Source: RYN-230 sp963770535 (GTDB lineage Bacteria > Actinomycetota > Actinomycetes > Streptosporangiales > Streptosporangiaceae). Taken from it: 64,000 bases of DNA. A program made the translations under genes and the position numbers. This document shows, piece by piece, positions 1 through 8,046 of the stretch. The notes under the pieces are model-generated. The model was not told where the DNA came from. It made no database searches and saw only the letters and a program-made list of their open reading frames with translations. The stretch spans positions 496,001 through 560,000 of the forward strand of contig CAVYPZ010000004.1 in NCBI GenBank assembly GCA_963770535.1, written 5' to 3'. Numbering within the stretch: position 1 is the stretch's first letter; each line of letters begins with the position of its first letter.

Positions 1-106
1 GGTCCCCGTTGTCGTGCTCAGCCTGCACCTCGAACGGGATGAGCTCATCCGCGAACGTCGCGGCACGCGCCTGGATGGCTAGATCCCCGTCTGACAATCC
101 GTACAC
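1..106 (-). CDS. Acyl-CoA dehydrogenase family protein, N-terminus only (partial)
   Basis: Reading the minus strand from a GTG at 106 gives about 35 residues (VYGLSDGDLAIQARA, then FADELIPFEVQAEHDNGD) before the window edge. This resembles the first helix of acyl-CoA dehydrogenases, where a DLAIQARxREFxDELIPxEVEAE pattern is common. A GAGGAG ribosome site lies 7 nt before the GTG. The family oxidises acyl-CoA to enoyl-CoA with FAD; the catalytic part lies outside the window. The gene is divergent from the flavin oxidase at 250, so the palindrome at 210-225 could serve both. The family call rests on a short segment. Confidence 0.6.
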   Translation of the reverse strand, partial: MYGLSDGDLAIQARAATFADELIPFEVQAEHDNGD

Positions 107-143
107 GCTGAAGCTCCTCGCCGAGTTCGTCCGGACCCGTCCG

Positions 144-192
144 CCGGTCCCGGGGGGCCACGTCCCGCGCCCGGTCCCGGGGGGCCACGTCC
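144..192. repeat. Two 22-bp direct repeats in the divergent intergenic region
   Basis: CCGGTCCCGGGGGGCCACGT followed by CC occurs at 144-165 and again at 171-192 (period 27). It sits between the acyl-CoA dehydrogenase start and the operator at 210. It may be a slippage duplication; no function can be read from it. Confidence 0.7.
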
Positions 193-209
193 GGCGCCGC
201 CCATACCTT

Positions 210-225
210 GACTGACTGTTCAGTT
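210..225. promoter_or_regulatory. Predicted TetR-type operator, copy 1 (DAO oxidase promoter)
   Basis: GACTGACTGTTCAGTT matches the perfect palindrome at 50128-50143 at 13 of 16 positions. It begins inside a TTGACT hexamer (208-213) that could be a -35 element and lies 25 bp before the ATG at 250. Occupancy would block the promoter of the downstream oxidase. Confidence 0.65.
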
Positions 226-249
226 TATGTCAGCATCGTGTTCGTGCCA

Positions 250-1449
250 ATGCCCTTTGCCGGCCCGGTGGACTCCGCGGACGTCGTCGTCGTGGGGGGC
301 GGGACCGTGGGCGCGTGGTGCGCCTACTTCCTGCGCCGCGATGGGCTGCGGGTCATCCTGATCGAGAAGGGGATGCTGGGCCAGGGGGCGAGCAGCCGGG
401 CCGCCGGCGTGGTCCGGGCCCAGGGAGGCACCCCCGAGGCGGTGCGCCTGGGGCAGTGGTCCCAGGCCTTCTACCGCCACCAGCACGCCGAACTCGGCTT
501 CGACTCCGGTTTCGTGGCCCAGGGCTACCTGCTGCCGTGCTTCACCGAGACCGAGGTCACCGCGGCCCGGGAGCGCATGGCCATGCAGCTGGACCTGGGG
601 CTGAACGTGGAGTGGCTCAGCCCTGGCGAGGTGGACGAGCGCAACCCCACCCTGGCTCCCGGCCAGACCCTGGGCGGCACCTTCTGCGCGGACGACGGCT
701 ACATCAGCCCGCCGCGCAACGTGACCGCCTACGCCCTGGCCCTGGTGCGGTCCGGCGTCGTGGTCCGTGAGCAGGTCCGCTTCTTCGGGCTGTGGCGCGA
801 GGGAGACCGGCTCGCCGGGGTGGACACCAGCGCGGGACCCATCGCGGCCGGCTCGGTCGTGCTGACCGGCGGCCCGAAGCTGGCCGAGGTGGGCCGGCTG
901 GCCGGGCTGCGGATCCCTGCCGGCGGGGCCCGGCACCAGATCGCGGTCACCGAGCCCCATCCTGACCTGGATCCCTCCCGTGTCCCCATGGTCTTCGACC
1001 TGCCCTCCGGGTTGTACTGGCGGCCCGAGGAAGGCGGCCTGCTGTTCGGGATGAGCAACCCCGAGGAGGCCCCCGGCTGGGCCACCGAGGTGGATGAGGC
1101 CTACCTGGCCCGGATGCGGACCCGGCTGGACCAGCTGGTCCCGGTGACCGCCGGGCTCGGGCTGCGGCGTCTGTGGGCGGCCACCATCGACTACACCCCC
1201 GACCACCTGCCGATCATCGGGCCCGCGGTCGGCCCGGACGGCCCGGTGCCCGGGGTGACCGTGGCCGCGGCGGGCGGGGCCGGGATGATGTGGGGCCCCG
1301 GCGTGGCCCGCGCCGCGGCCGACCTGGCCCAGACCGGCTTCTCCGCGGTGGTGGACACCACCGTCCTGGGCCTGGACCGCTTCGACGAGCAGGGGCGCAG
1401 CAAGCTACCCACGGACCCGATCGCGCTGCCGTTCCCGCAGTCAGCCTGA
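250..1449 (+). CDS. FAD-dependent oxidoreductase, DAO (glycine/D-amino acid oxidase) family
   Basis: A 399-residue flavoprotein. The N-terminus has the ADP-binding Rossmann motif VVVVGGGTVG (about residues 12-21) and an acidic residue ending strand two (LIEKG). The C-terminus has the DAO-type segment DYTPDHLPIIGP and the glycine-rich AAAGGAGMMWGPG that closes the FAD site. The family oxidises secondary or primary amines such as sarcosine, glycine or gamma-glutamylputrescine to imines with H2O2 formation; the substrate cannot be read here. An upstream in-frame ATG at 208 would put start codons inside the operator, so the ATG at 250 is preferred. A cupin follows 61 nt downstream, probably in the same transcript, and the operator at 210-225 sits in the promoter. 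Confidence 0.85.
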   Translation: MPFAGPVDSADVVVVGGGTVGAWCAYFLRRDGLRVILIEKGMLGQGASSRAAGVVRAQGGTPEAVRLGQWSQAFYRHQHAELGFDSGFVAQGYLLPCFTETEVTAARERMAMQLDLGLNVEWLSPGEVDERNPTLAPGQTLGGTFCADDGYISPPRNVTAYALALVRSGVVVREQVRFFGLWREGDRLAGVDTSAGPIAAGSVVLTGGPKLAEVGRLAGLRIPAGGARHQIAVTEPHPDLDPSRVPMVFDLPSGLYWRPEEGGLLFGMSNPEEAPGWATEVDEAYLARMRTRLDQLVPVTAGLGLRRLWAATIDYTPDHLPIIGPAVGPDGPVPGVTVAAAGGAGMMWGPGVARAAADLAQTGFSAVVDTTVLGLDRFDEQGRSKLPTDPIALPFPQSA

Positions 1450-1510
1450 ACCCACGCGGGGCCCCGGAATCACCGGGCGTCCCGGAAACACCGAGAGGAC
1501 CGAGTCATCC

Positions 1511-1864
1511 ATGACCGACACCATCCCGCTGACCCCGTTCCTGTCCGCTGCCGCGCTGCACGGCGACCTCGAGGACTGGGGACCCCTGGCCGAGGCCACC
1601 GGCGATCCCATGACGACGTCGGGCACCACCACCTGGGCCAACGGTGACCTGGAGGTCGGTGTCTGGGAGTGCACCGCCGGCCCGTCCTACTGGAAGCTGG
1701 AGACCAACGAGGCCATCCACATCGTCAGCGGCCGGATGACGGTCACCCCGGACGGCGGCGAGCCCCAGGACATCGGCCCCGGCGACAGCGCGGTGTTCCC
1801 GGTCGGCTGGGCCGGCACCTGGCAGATCCACGAGACCATCCGCAAGCTCTACGTCCTCTTCTGA
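1511..1864 (+). CDS. Cupin_3 (DUF861) domain protein
   Basis: A 117-residue single-domain protein. The core NEAIHIVSGRMTV, then GPGDSAVFPVGWAGTW and HETIRKLYVLF is the classic cupin_3 (ethanolamine-utilisation EutQ / ureidoglycine aminohydrolase-like) signature, a small double-stranded beta-barrel. Members often sit next to DAO oxidases or amine catabolic genes and may bind metal or a small ligand; a catalytic role is not demonstrated for most. GAGAGGA lies just before the start. It is the second gene of the unit starting at 250. Confidence 0.85.
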   Translation: MTDTIPLTPFLSAAALHGDLEDWGPLAEATGDPMTTSGTTTWANGDLEVGVWECTAGPSYWKLETNEAIHIVSGRMTVTPDGGEPQDIGPGDSAVFPVGWAGTWQIHETIRKLYVLF

Positions 1865-1890
1865 CTGTGACCGCCTGACCGCCTGACCGC

Positions 1891-1977
1891 CTGCGCACCG
1901 CGTGGCCGCCTGACCGCCTGGCCGCCTGCGCACCGCGTGGCCGCCTGACCGCCTGGCCGCCTGCGCACCGCGTGGCC
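1891..1977. repeat. Tandem repeat, 35-bp period, about 2.5 copies
   Basis: The unit beginning CTGCGCACCGCGTGGCC recurs at 1891, 1926 and 1961. It lies just beyond the cupin stop, in the 283-bp gap between convergent genes. Confidence 0.85.
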
Positions 1978-2008
1978 GATCCCCGCCGCCCCGCCGCCCC
2001 GCTGGCCA

Positions 2009-2057
2009 TGATCCTGTGCACTGAGTGCGGTATGGCAGCACCGCTTGCACAGGATCA
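2009..2057. terminator. Large hairpin between convergent genes; bidirectional terminator or palindromic element
   Basis: TGATCCTGTGCA (2009-2020) pairs perfectly with TGCACAGGATCA (2046-2057). An inner GCGGT/ACCGC stem (2027-2031 with 2040-2044) extends it. It lies between the convergent cupin (ends 1864) and hydrolase (ends 2148). No U-tract follows, so it would be a factor-assisted terminator or an extragenic palindrome. Confidence 0.55.
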
Positions 2058-2097
2058 CGGAATCCGGCTCGCGCGGGGGCGTCCCGCTCGCCCGCGG

Positions 2098-2147
2098 CGG
2101 GGGGGCGGGGGCGCCGGCGGGGGGGTGGGGGGAGGTGAGGGGGCGGG
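2098..2147 (+). other. G-rich tract with potential G-quadruplex runs
   Basis: Between the hairpin and the hydrolase stop the plus strand carries many runs of three to seven G separated by one to four bases. On the minus strand, in which the hydrolase is transcribed, this is the C-rich 3' flank. Quadruplex formation is an inference from base pattern only. Confidence 0.4.
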
Positions 2148-4190
2148 TTACCAGGGGCCGCGGGGGAAGTGGCGCTCCCAGGTGCGTTCTGCGATGACGA
2201 GGCCGTCCGAGCGCAGCTCGCGGTGGTAGCGGTAGCGCAGTGATGTCTCGTCGCCGTCCAGGTCCAGGGTGGACGACGTGACCAGGAGCCGGCCGGGCAG
2301 GTGGACCTCGGTGCGGGCCTCGCCGTGCGCGCAGGCCTGCGCGGGCCGGTCGTCGTGCACCTCGTAGCGCAGGTACTCCTCGTCCACGACGCGGCCCCAC
2401 GCGAACTGCGACCCGGACGTGCCCCGCCAGGACACGGCCACGGTGCCGGTCTCGTCACGGTGCACGGTCCAGCGGACCGGGAGGATCTCACCCCAGTGCC
2501 GGACCCCGTCCGGGGGCTCCTCCGGGCCCGGTTCGGGGAACTCAGGCTCGGAGAACCCGGGCTGCGGGGACCCAGGCTGCGGGGACCCAGGCTGCGGGGA
2601 CCCGGGCTCGGGGGACCCGGGCTGCGTGAACCCGGGCTCAGCGGCCGGGATCACGGGCAGCACCAGGCGTGTCCCGGCCGGCCCGAGCCGCAGCTCCGCG
2701 GTAGCCGGGGATGGCGTCGGCCAGATCATCGGCCACATCGCGTTGGACACCGCCAGCCGGATGCGGTGCCCGCGCGGGAATACCCAGGACGTGACGTGCA
2801 GCTCCAGCGGCAGCGGCCCGTCAGCGCCGGCCGGCACCGTCTCCCGCCCGGGCACCGCCGGATCGCGCAGCGGGTCGGGCTCCCCGGCCCGGCCTGCCCC
2901 GGTGACCAGCGTGACAGTCCCGTCCGGCGCGACGTCGCTCAGCCGGGCGAACCAGTGCAGCGGCGCGGCGTCCGCGCTCCCGCACAGCTCGACCCGGGGG
3001 AAGCCGAGGATCTCGGTGTCCTCCTCCAGGGGCGCGGTGTCGAACGTGAGGCTCCAGGCGTCCGCATCACGCTGGTCGGCGGTGAGTTCCCCCCACCAGT
3101 GACCCGCCGCTATCCCGGCGGACGGCACGTACCGCAGCAACCGCGCCGAGGCCGGGGGCGCGTCCGAAGACAGCGTGCCTTCCGGCCCGCAGAACCAGGT
3201 CCGGAACCCGGTGCGCTCGGGTGGCAGCGCGGTCTCCCGCCGCCACCGCCCGGGGATCTCGGCCAGTTCCACGTCCGGCGGGTGCCAGTGCCGCACGTAG
3301 ACCGTCACCGGCGGCTCGGCCATGATCCCGTTCTCGGCGCCCTTCAGCCAGTGGTCCCACCAGCGGACCGCCTCCGCCCGCCACTCGATGGCGGGGCCGG
3401 GCACCGCGTTGTGCGGGTAGGTATGGTTCCAGGGCCCGATCAGCACCTTGACCGGCGCGGGCACGTGGGCGAGCATCCGCGGCACCGAGTCCCGGTACCC
3501 GTCGTACCAGCCGCCGATCAGGTAGGCGGGCACGGTGAGCCGCCCGTAATCCGGCCGCAGCGACGCCCGCCGCCAGAACGGGCCGTCCTTGGCCTGGGCC
3601 AGGAAACTGATCAGCCAGGGCTCGGCGTCCATCCGGGCCAGCGCCTCGTCGCCGGCCGGGAAGTCCGGCGCGGGCGGCAGCATGTTCAGGTGGTCGATCA
3701 TCAGCGCGTACTCGTCGAGGTGCGGCAGCCCGTCGATGTAGTGCACGTCGTCGTGGAACAGGTCGTCGGAGGCGTCCGCGGCCAGGATCGCCTTCAGCGC
3801 CGGCGGCCTCCGCAGCGCCACCTGGATGGCGTTGAACCCGCCCCAGGAGATGCCCTGCATGCCGACGGCGCCGGTGCACCAGGACTGCCCGGCGAGCCAG
3901 GCGATGACGGTCTCGGCGTCACGCTGCTCGGTCTCGGTGTACTCGCCGCCGGGCAGCGTCCCGCCGCTGCGCCCGGTGCCGCGGATGTCCACCCGCGCCC
4001 CGGCGTAGCCGGACCGGGCCAGGTAGGCGTACAGGTCGTGGTCGCGGGCCGCCATCGCGTCGTCCTTGCGGTACGGCAGGTACTCCAGCAGCGCCGGGAC
4101 GGGGGCGGTGTCCGCGTCGTCGGGCAGGTACAGCGTGGCGGCCAGCTCCACCCCGTCCGGCATGGGGACGCCCGCCTGGCGCACGATCAT
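2148..4190 (-). CDS. CocE/NonD family alpha/beta hydrolase (X-Pro dipeptidyl-peptidase S15-like)
   Basis: A 680-residue protein with the S15 hydrolase core followed by a PepX C-terminal jelly-roll. The predicted catalytic triad is Ser115 in GISWGGFN, Asp230 in GGWYDGYRD and His256 in GPWNHTYPH, with DIRGTGRSGG near residue 68 as in CocE. Members cleave esters or amides such as cocaine, acylated antibiotics or Xaa-Pro peptides; the substrate here is unknown. The ATG at 4190 overlaps the TetR stop (ATGA), so the two are translationally coupled and the hydrolase is probably a target of that TetR. A Pro-Gly-Ser repeat linker (about residues 518-555, PGSPQPGSPQPGS) interrupts the C-terminal domain, coded by near-identical 15-bp units at about 2520-2640. 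Confidence 0.85.
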   Translation of the reverse strand: MIVRQAGVPMPDGVELAATLYLPDDADTAPVPALLEYLPYRKDDAMAARDHDLYAYLARSGYAGARVDIRGTGRSGGTLPGGEYTETEQRDAETVIAWLAGQSWCTGAVGMQGISWGGFNAIQVALRRPPALKAILAADASDDLFHDDVHYIDGLPHLDEYALMIDHLNMLPPAPDFPAGDEALARMDAEPWLISFLAQAKDGPFWRRASLRPDYGRLTVPAYLIGGWYDGYRDSVPRMLAHVPAPVKVLIGPWNHTYPHNAVPGPAIEWRAEAVRWWDHWLKGAENGIMAEPPVTVYVRHWHPPDVELAEIPGRWRRETALPPERTGFRTWFCGPEGTLSSDAPPASARLLRYVPSAGIAAGHWWGELTADQRDADAWSLTFDTAPLEEDTEILGFPRVELCGSADAAPLHWFARLSDVAPDGTVTLVTGAGRAGEPDPLRDPAVPGRETVPAGADGPLPLELHVTSWVFPRGHRIRLAVSNAMWPMIWPTPSPATAELRLGPAGTRLVLPVIPAAEPGFTQPGSPEPGSPQPGSPQPGSPQPGFSEPEFPEPGPEEPPDGVRHWGEILPVRWTVHRDETGTVAVSWRGTSGSQFAWGRVVDEEYLRYEVHDDRPAQACAHGEARTEVHLPGRLLVTSSTLDLDGDETSLRYRYHRELRSDGLVIAERTWERHFPRGPW

Positions 4191-4846
4191 CGCGCGGCCA
4201 CCGCGCTGCGCAGCAGCTCGAGGAACTCCCCGACCCGCCGGTCCCGCTCCTGCGGCGGCTGGGTGGCGTGCCCGAACAGGCCCGGGTCCAGCTCCTCGGT
4301 GACCATCGCGTCCTGGACCCGGTCGGTCAGCCAGTCGACCATCGAGACGATCATCCGCGGGTCGACGTCCTGGCGCACCTCGCCGCGGTCGATGCCGAAC
4401 CGGACGAAGCCCGCGGTCCCGTACGGGTCCTCCCGGGCCAGGAACTGGGTGATCTCGCGGCGCAGCTGGAGCCCCGCGCAGTAGTTGCCGATCAGCGTGA
4501 CGCGGTAGGGAATCCAGTCCTCGTGGATGAGGTGCGGGGTGGCGTCGATCCAGTAGCGCAGGACCGCGAAGAAGCCCTCCTCGAGCACGGCGGCGGGCGC
4601 GTCCAGGTACGCGGGGAAGGACCGGGCCGCGGCCTGGTAGGCGGCCAGGAACAGGCCGGCCTTGGTCTCGAAGTAACCGAACACCGCGCCCTTGGACACG
4701 CCCGCCTGCGCGGCGATCTCCTCGACCCGCGCGTCCTCGTAGCCCCGGCGGGCGAAGTGCTCCATGGCGGCCTGGACGATCCGGTCCTGCCGGGCCCGCT
4801 GCCGTTCCGGCGCGCGGTGCAGCGTCGTTCCCTGACTCATAGTCAT
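4187..4846 (-). CDS. TetR/AcrR family transcriptional regulator
   Basis: A 219-residue protein with an N-terminal HTH: IVQAAMEHFARRGYEDARVEEIAAQAGVSKGAVFGYFETKAGLF in consecutive segments, typical of TetR. The C-terminal ligand domain is unassigned. The start could also be the Met at 4840. It is upstream of and overlapping the CocE-like hydrolase and divergent from the flavoprotein at 4949 across a 102-bp gap, the usual layout of a local repressor. No clear palindrome is visible in that gap, and its operator is not the GACTGA palindrome as far as I can see. Confidence 0.85.
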   Translation of the reverse strand: MTMSQGTTLHRAPERQRARQDRIVQAAMEHFARRGYEDARVEEIAAQAGVSKGAVFGYFETKAGLFLAAYQAAARSFPAYLDAPAAVLEEGFFAVLRYWIDATPHLIHEDWIPYRVTLIGNYCAGLQLRREITQFLAREDPYGTAGFVRFGIDRGEVRQDVDPRMIVSMVDWLTDRVQDAMVTEELDPGLFGHATQPPQERDRRVGEFLELLRSAVAAR

Positions 4847-4868
4847 ACAGCGACCCGTCCATGTTCAT

Positions 4869-4898
4869 TGACTTTCAGGAGCCAAGCTAACCATACTC
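4869..4898 (+). promoter_or_regulatory. Possible promoter for the flavoprotein at 4949
   Basis: TTGACT (4869-4874), an 18-bp spacer and CATACT (4893-4898) resemble a sigma-70-type promoter in an AT-richer patch between the divergent TetR and flavoprotein genes. No Shine-Dalgarno is evident before the ATG at 4949. Confidence 0.3.
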
Positions 4899-4948
4899 AG
4901 CTCATCCAGGACCGCTTAAATGACCTTTAGTCAGAAACGAACTTATCG

Positions 4949-6659
4949 ATGACTGCCACGCCAAGCTGGGACGTCGTCGTGGTCGGTGCCGGCCACAACG
5001 GCCTGACCGCCGGCGCCATGCTGGCCCGCGCCGGCCTGTCCACGCTGGTCGTGGAGGCCCGCGGGGTGGCCGGCGGATGCTGCGTCACCGAGGAGATCGC
5101 GCCCGGCTGCCGGGCCTCCACCACCTCCTATATCGCGAGCATGCTCCGGCCCGAGGTGATCCGGGCGCTGGATCTGGGCGCGCACGGGCTGCGCATGGTG
5201 CCGTGCGAGCCGGCCCTCCAGGTCGCCCTGGACGACGGGGAGGTCGTGGCGGACTGGAACGACCCGGAGCGGACCGCGGCGGGCCTCGCCCGCTACTCCC
5301 CGGCCGATGCGCGCGCGTTCGGCCAGGTGCACACCGAACTGCGGCGGCTCGCGTCCCGGCTGCAGCCCCTGTTCATGGAGCTGCCGCCCGACACCCGGGC
5401 CACCGGCCTGCGCCGGGTGAGTGAGGCGCTGCGGGTCGGGCGGCACGTGCGCGGGCTGCGCGGGACCGACGTCGAGGGCCTGACCCTGATGCTGACCGGC
5501 AGCCTGGGCCAGTTCATCGACTCCCGGTTCGAGTCACGGCAGGCGAAGGCCCTGCTCCTGGCCAACAACCTGTACGGCAAGCACGGCGGCCCCTACCAGC
5601 CGGGCACCCTGATCGGGCTGCTGTTCCACCTGCTCACCGGCGGGGAGGACGCGGTGCAGGGTTTCTTCGGGCACGTGATGGGCGGCATGGGCGCGATCAC
5701 GGACGCGATCGCCGCGGCCGGGCAGGCGCACGGGATGCAGATCCGCACCGGGGCGCCGGTGGCACGGATCCGGGTGGCCGCGGGCCGGGCCTGCGGGGTG
5801 ACGCTGGCCAGCGGCGAGGATCTGGACGCCCGCGTGGTCTTGTCCGGGGCCGACCCCAAGCAGACCTTCCTGCACCTGGTCGGCCAGGCGGATCTGCCCG
5901 GGGACTTCCGGGCCGCGGTGGCCGGGATCACCATGGACGGTCCGTGCGCCAAGGTCAACCTGGTGCTCGACGCCGAGCCCCGGGTCCGCGGGATGCCCGC
6001 GGATGCGGGCCCGGGCCAGCGGGCCCTGTTCACCCTGCCGCCCGACCCGGCCGTGGCCGACGCCTGCTACGACCGGGCCAAGCGCGGCGAGCTGGCCGGC
6101 GCGGAGCAGCTGTTCGTAGACTGCGTGGTCGCGTCCGCCGTGGACCCCTCGCTGGCCCCGGAAGGCCGGCACATCATGACCTGCTTCGTGCAGTACGTGC
6201 CCTACCGGCTGGCCGAGCGGGACCTGGGATGCCCGCCGGGACGAGCTCGGCGACCGGGTCCTGGCCCGGATCGGGCAGTTCGCGCCCAATGTGCCCGGCG
6301 CCGTGCTGGCCCGGCAGGTGCTGACCCCGCTGGACCTGGAGCGTGAGTACGGGCTGACCGAGGGCAACATCTTCCACGGTGACATCCAGCCCGGCCAGCT
6401 GTTCCACATGCGGCCGGTGCCGGGGTGGGCGCGCTACGCCACCCCGGTCCGCGGGCTGTACCTGTGCGGCGCCGGGGCCCACCCCGGCGGCGGGGTGACC
6501 GGGGCTCCCGGGTACAACGCCGCCCGCCGGGTCCTGGCCGACCTGCGGCGGGACCGCACACACGGACGGAGGCGGGCCGGCGTGAGCGTCCTGGGACGGG
6601 ACCCCCGAAGGCCGCCGGGGCGGGCCGGGCATCCCTCACCGGCGGGAAGCCACACATGA
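4949..6659 (+). CDS. PYROXD2/phytoene-desaturase-like FAD oxidoreductase, copy 1 (frameshifted)
   Basis: An NAD(P)/FAD-dependent amine-oxidase/CrtI-fold flavoprotein. VVVVGAGHNGLTAGAMLA near residue 10 is the dinucleotide fold. The C-terminal YGLTEGNIFHGDIQPGQLF and CGAGAHPGGGVTGAPG match the two paralogs in this window. The frame breaks near 6212-6225: upstream reads ...YVPYRLAERDL, and continuation (WDARRDELGDRVLARIG) is one base out of register, running to TGA at 6657-6659. A one-base indel, real or from sequencing, explains this. The stop overlaps the next gene start (ATGA at 6656). PYROXD2 relatives have poorly known substrates, so carotenoid chemistry should not be assumed. Confidence 0.75.
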
Positions 6660-7904
6660 GCGCCGACGTGATCGTGGTGGGCGCCGGTGTGGCCGGTGCC
6701 GCCACCGCGTTCCACCTCAGCCTCCTGGGGGCCGGTGATGTGCTCGTGGTGGACCGCGGCACGGCCGGGTCGGGGATGAGCAGCCGGTCGTCGGCGATGA
6801 TCCGGATGCACTACACGTTCCGGCCCGAGGTCGAGCTGGCCGTGCGCAGCGACCGGATGTTCTCCTCCTGGACGGAGCTGACCGGCCGCCCGGCTTTCGT
6901 CCGCCGGACTGGTTTCGCCCGCGTCGTCCTGCCCGGCGAGGAGGGCGCGCTGCGGGCCAACGTGGCCATGCAGCGGGACTGCGGGGCCCGCGCCGAGGTG
7001 CTCGCGGCCGGTGACCTCGCCCCGCTCGCGCCGGGGCTGCGCACCGGCGACCTGACCGAGGTGGCCTGGGAGCCGGATGGCGGCTACGGTGACGGCGCGC
7101 TGGTCGCCGGGGACCTGCTGGCCGCGGCGCGGGAGCGGGGGGTGCGCTACCAGCCGCACACGCCGGCCCGGGCGCTGCTGCGCGAGGGTGACCGGGTGAC
7201 CGGCATCCAGACCCAGGACGGGCCGGAGCACGCCGGGATCGTGGTGGCGGCCGCCGGGGTGTGGTCCCCGGCCCTGCTGGCCAGCATCGGCGTGGACCTG
7301 CCGATCGAGACCGAGTTCCACCAGGTGGCGGTGCTCAGCCACGCGCCGGGCCAGGGCACCCCGGTGGCGTGCATCGACTCCACCACCCAGACCTACTTCC
7401 GGCCCGAGGCGGGCGGCACGATGACGCTGGTGGGCAGCTTCACCGGCCCCCGCGGCATCGACCCTGACGCCGTGGCCCCCCCGCCCAGCGCCGGCCACAC
7501 TCAGCGCGGTGCATTGGGGCCGCCAGAGCGCCACCAATGCACCGCGCTAACGGCTGCTGGTGCCTGGGGACCCGGCGGAGGGGCTGGCGGCGCTGGTCGG
7601 GGCGGCGAGCCAGCGGGTGCCGGCGCTGGCCGATGCGGGCATCACGGCGGGTGTCACCGGCGTGTACGACATGACCCCGGACGGCCGCCCGATGCTCGGT
7701 GAGCTGCCGGGCCTGGCCGGGCTGGTCCTGGCGGCCGGCTTCTCCGGGACCGGCTTCAAGATCTCCCCGGCGGTGGGCGAGGCCGTCGCCGCGCTGGTCA
7801 CCGGCCGCCCGGTCGCGGGGGGCGTGGACATCGGGCCGTTCCGGCCGGGGCGGTTCGCCGAGGGGCGGCCGGTGTCGCCCCCGTTCCCGTACTCCGATGA
7901 CTGA
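6656..7904 (+). pseudogene. DAO-family FAD oxidoreductase interrupted by a palindromic insert
   Basis: The N-terminal part (MSADVIVVGAGVAGAATAFH, then SSRSSAMIRMHYTF) is a normal DAO/sarcosine-oxidase-like flavoprotein to about 7490. The C-terminal part (VPGDPAEGLAALVGAA, GVYDMTPDGRPMLGELPG, AAGFSGTGFKISPAVGE, RFAEGRPVSPP) resumes in another frame after 7550. Between them a 46-bp inverted repeat (7503-7548) supplies an in-frame stop (TAA at 7548-7550 in the downstream frame) and destroys the reading frame. The ends look otherwise intact, so the insertion appears recent, or it is an assembly artefact. It would have been translated with the preceding flavoprotein (ATGA overlap) and lies ahead of the Rieske oxygenase. 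Confidence 0.7.
7503..7548. repeat. 46-bp perfect-stem inverted repeat inserted in an oxidase gene
   Basis: AGCGCGGTGCATTGG (7503-7517) pairs perfectly with CCAATGCACCGCGCT (7534-7548) around a 16-nt loop. Its position inside a conserved protein region suggests a small mobile palindrome (MITE- or REP-like). I found no second copy in this window. Confidence 0.7.
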
Positions 7905-7987
7905 GCGGCCGGGCGGGTCAGCGCCGGCGGCTGAGCGGCCGGGCGGGTCAGCGCCGGGGGCTGAGCGGGCGGGCGGGTCAGCGCCGC
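7901..7987. repeat. 30-bp tandem repeat, about 3 copies
   Basis: CTGAGCGGCCGGGCGGGTCA with a GCGCCGGCGG tail repeats at 7901, 7931 and 7961. It starts at the stop codon of the broken oxidase and fills the gap before the Rieske gene. The period is a multiple of three, as with many repeats in this window. Confidence 0.85.
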
Positions 7988-8046
7988 CCGGCCCGCCGCG
8001 GGAGCGGGGCTGGCCAGGGGAAACGAGCGTGCCGCAGGAGGCGCAC

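Noticed and set aside
9..215. A 68-codon plus-strand frame at the window start
   Set aside because: It is antisense to the acyl-CoA dehydrogenase start and runs through direct repeats and into the operator.
2301..4484. A 727-codon open frame on the plus strand opposite the CocE-like hydrolase
   Set aside because: High GC with strong third-position bias opens long antisense frames. It is Arg/Gly/Pro-rich with no domain, and the minus strand encodes a clear enzyme with a catalytic triad.
4861..4885. ATGTTCATTGACTTTCAGG as another TetR operator of the GACTGA family
   Set aside because: Only one half resembles the consensus and symmetry is lost; it is better read as a -35 region.
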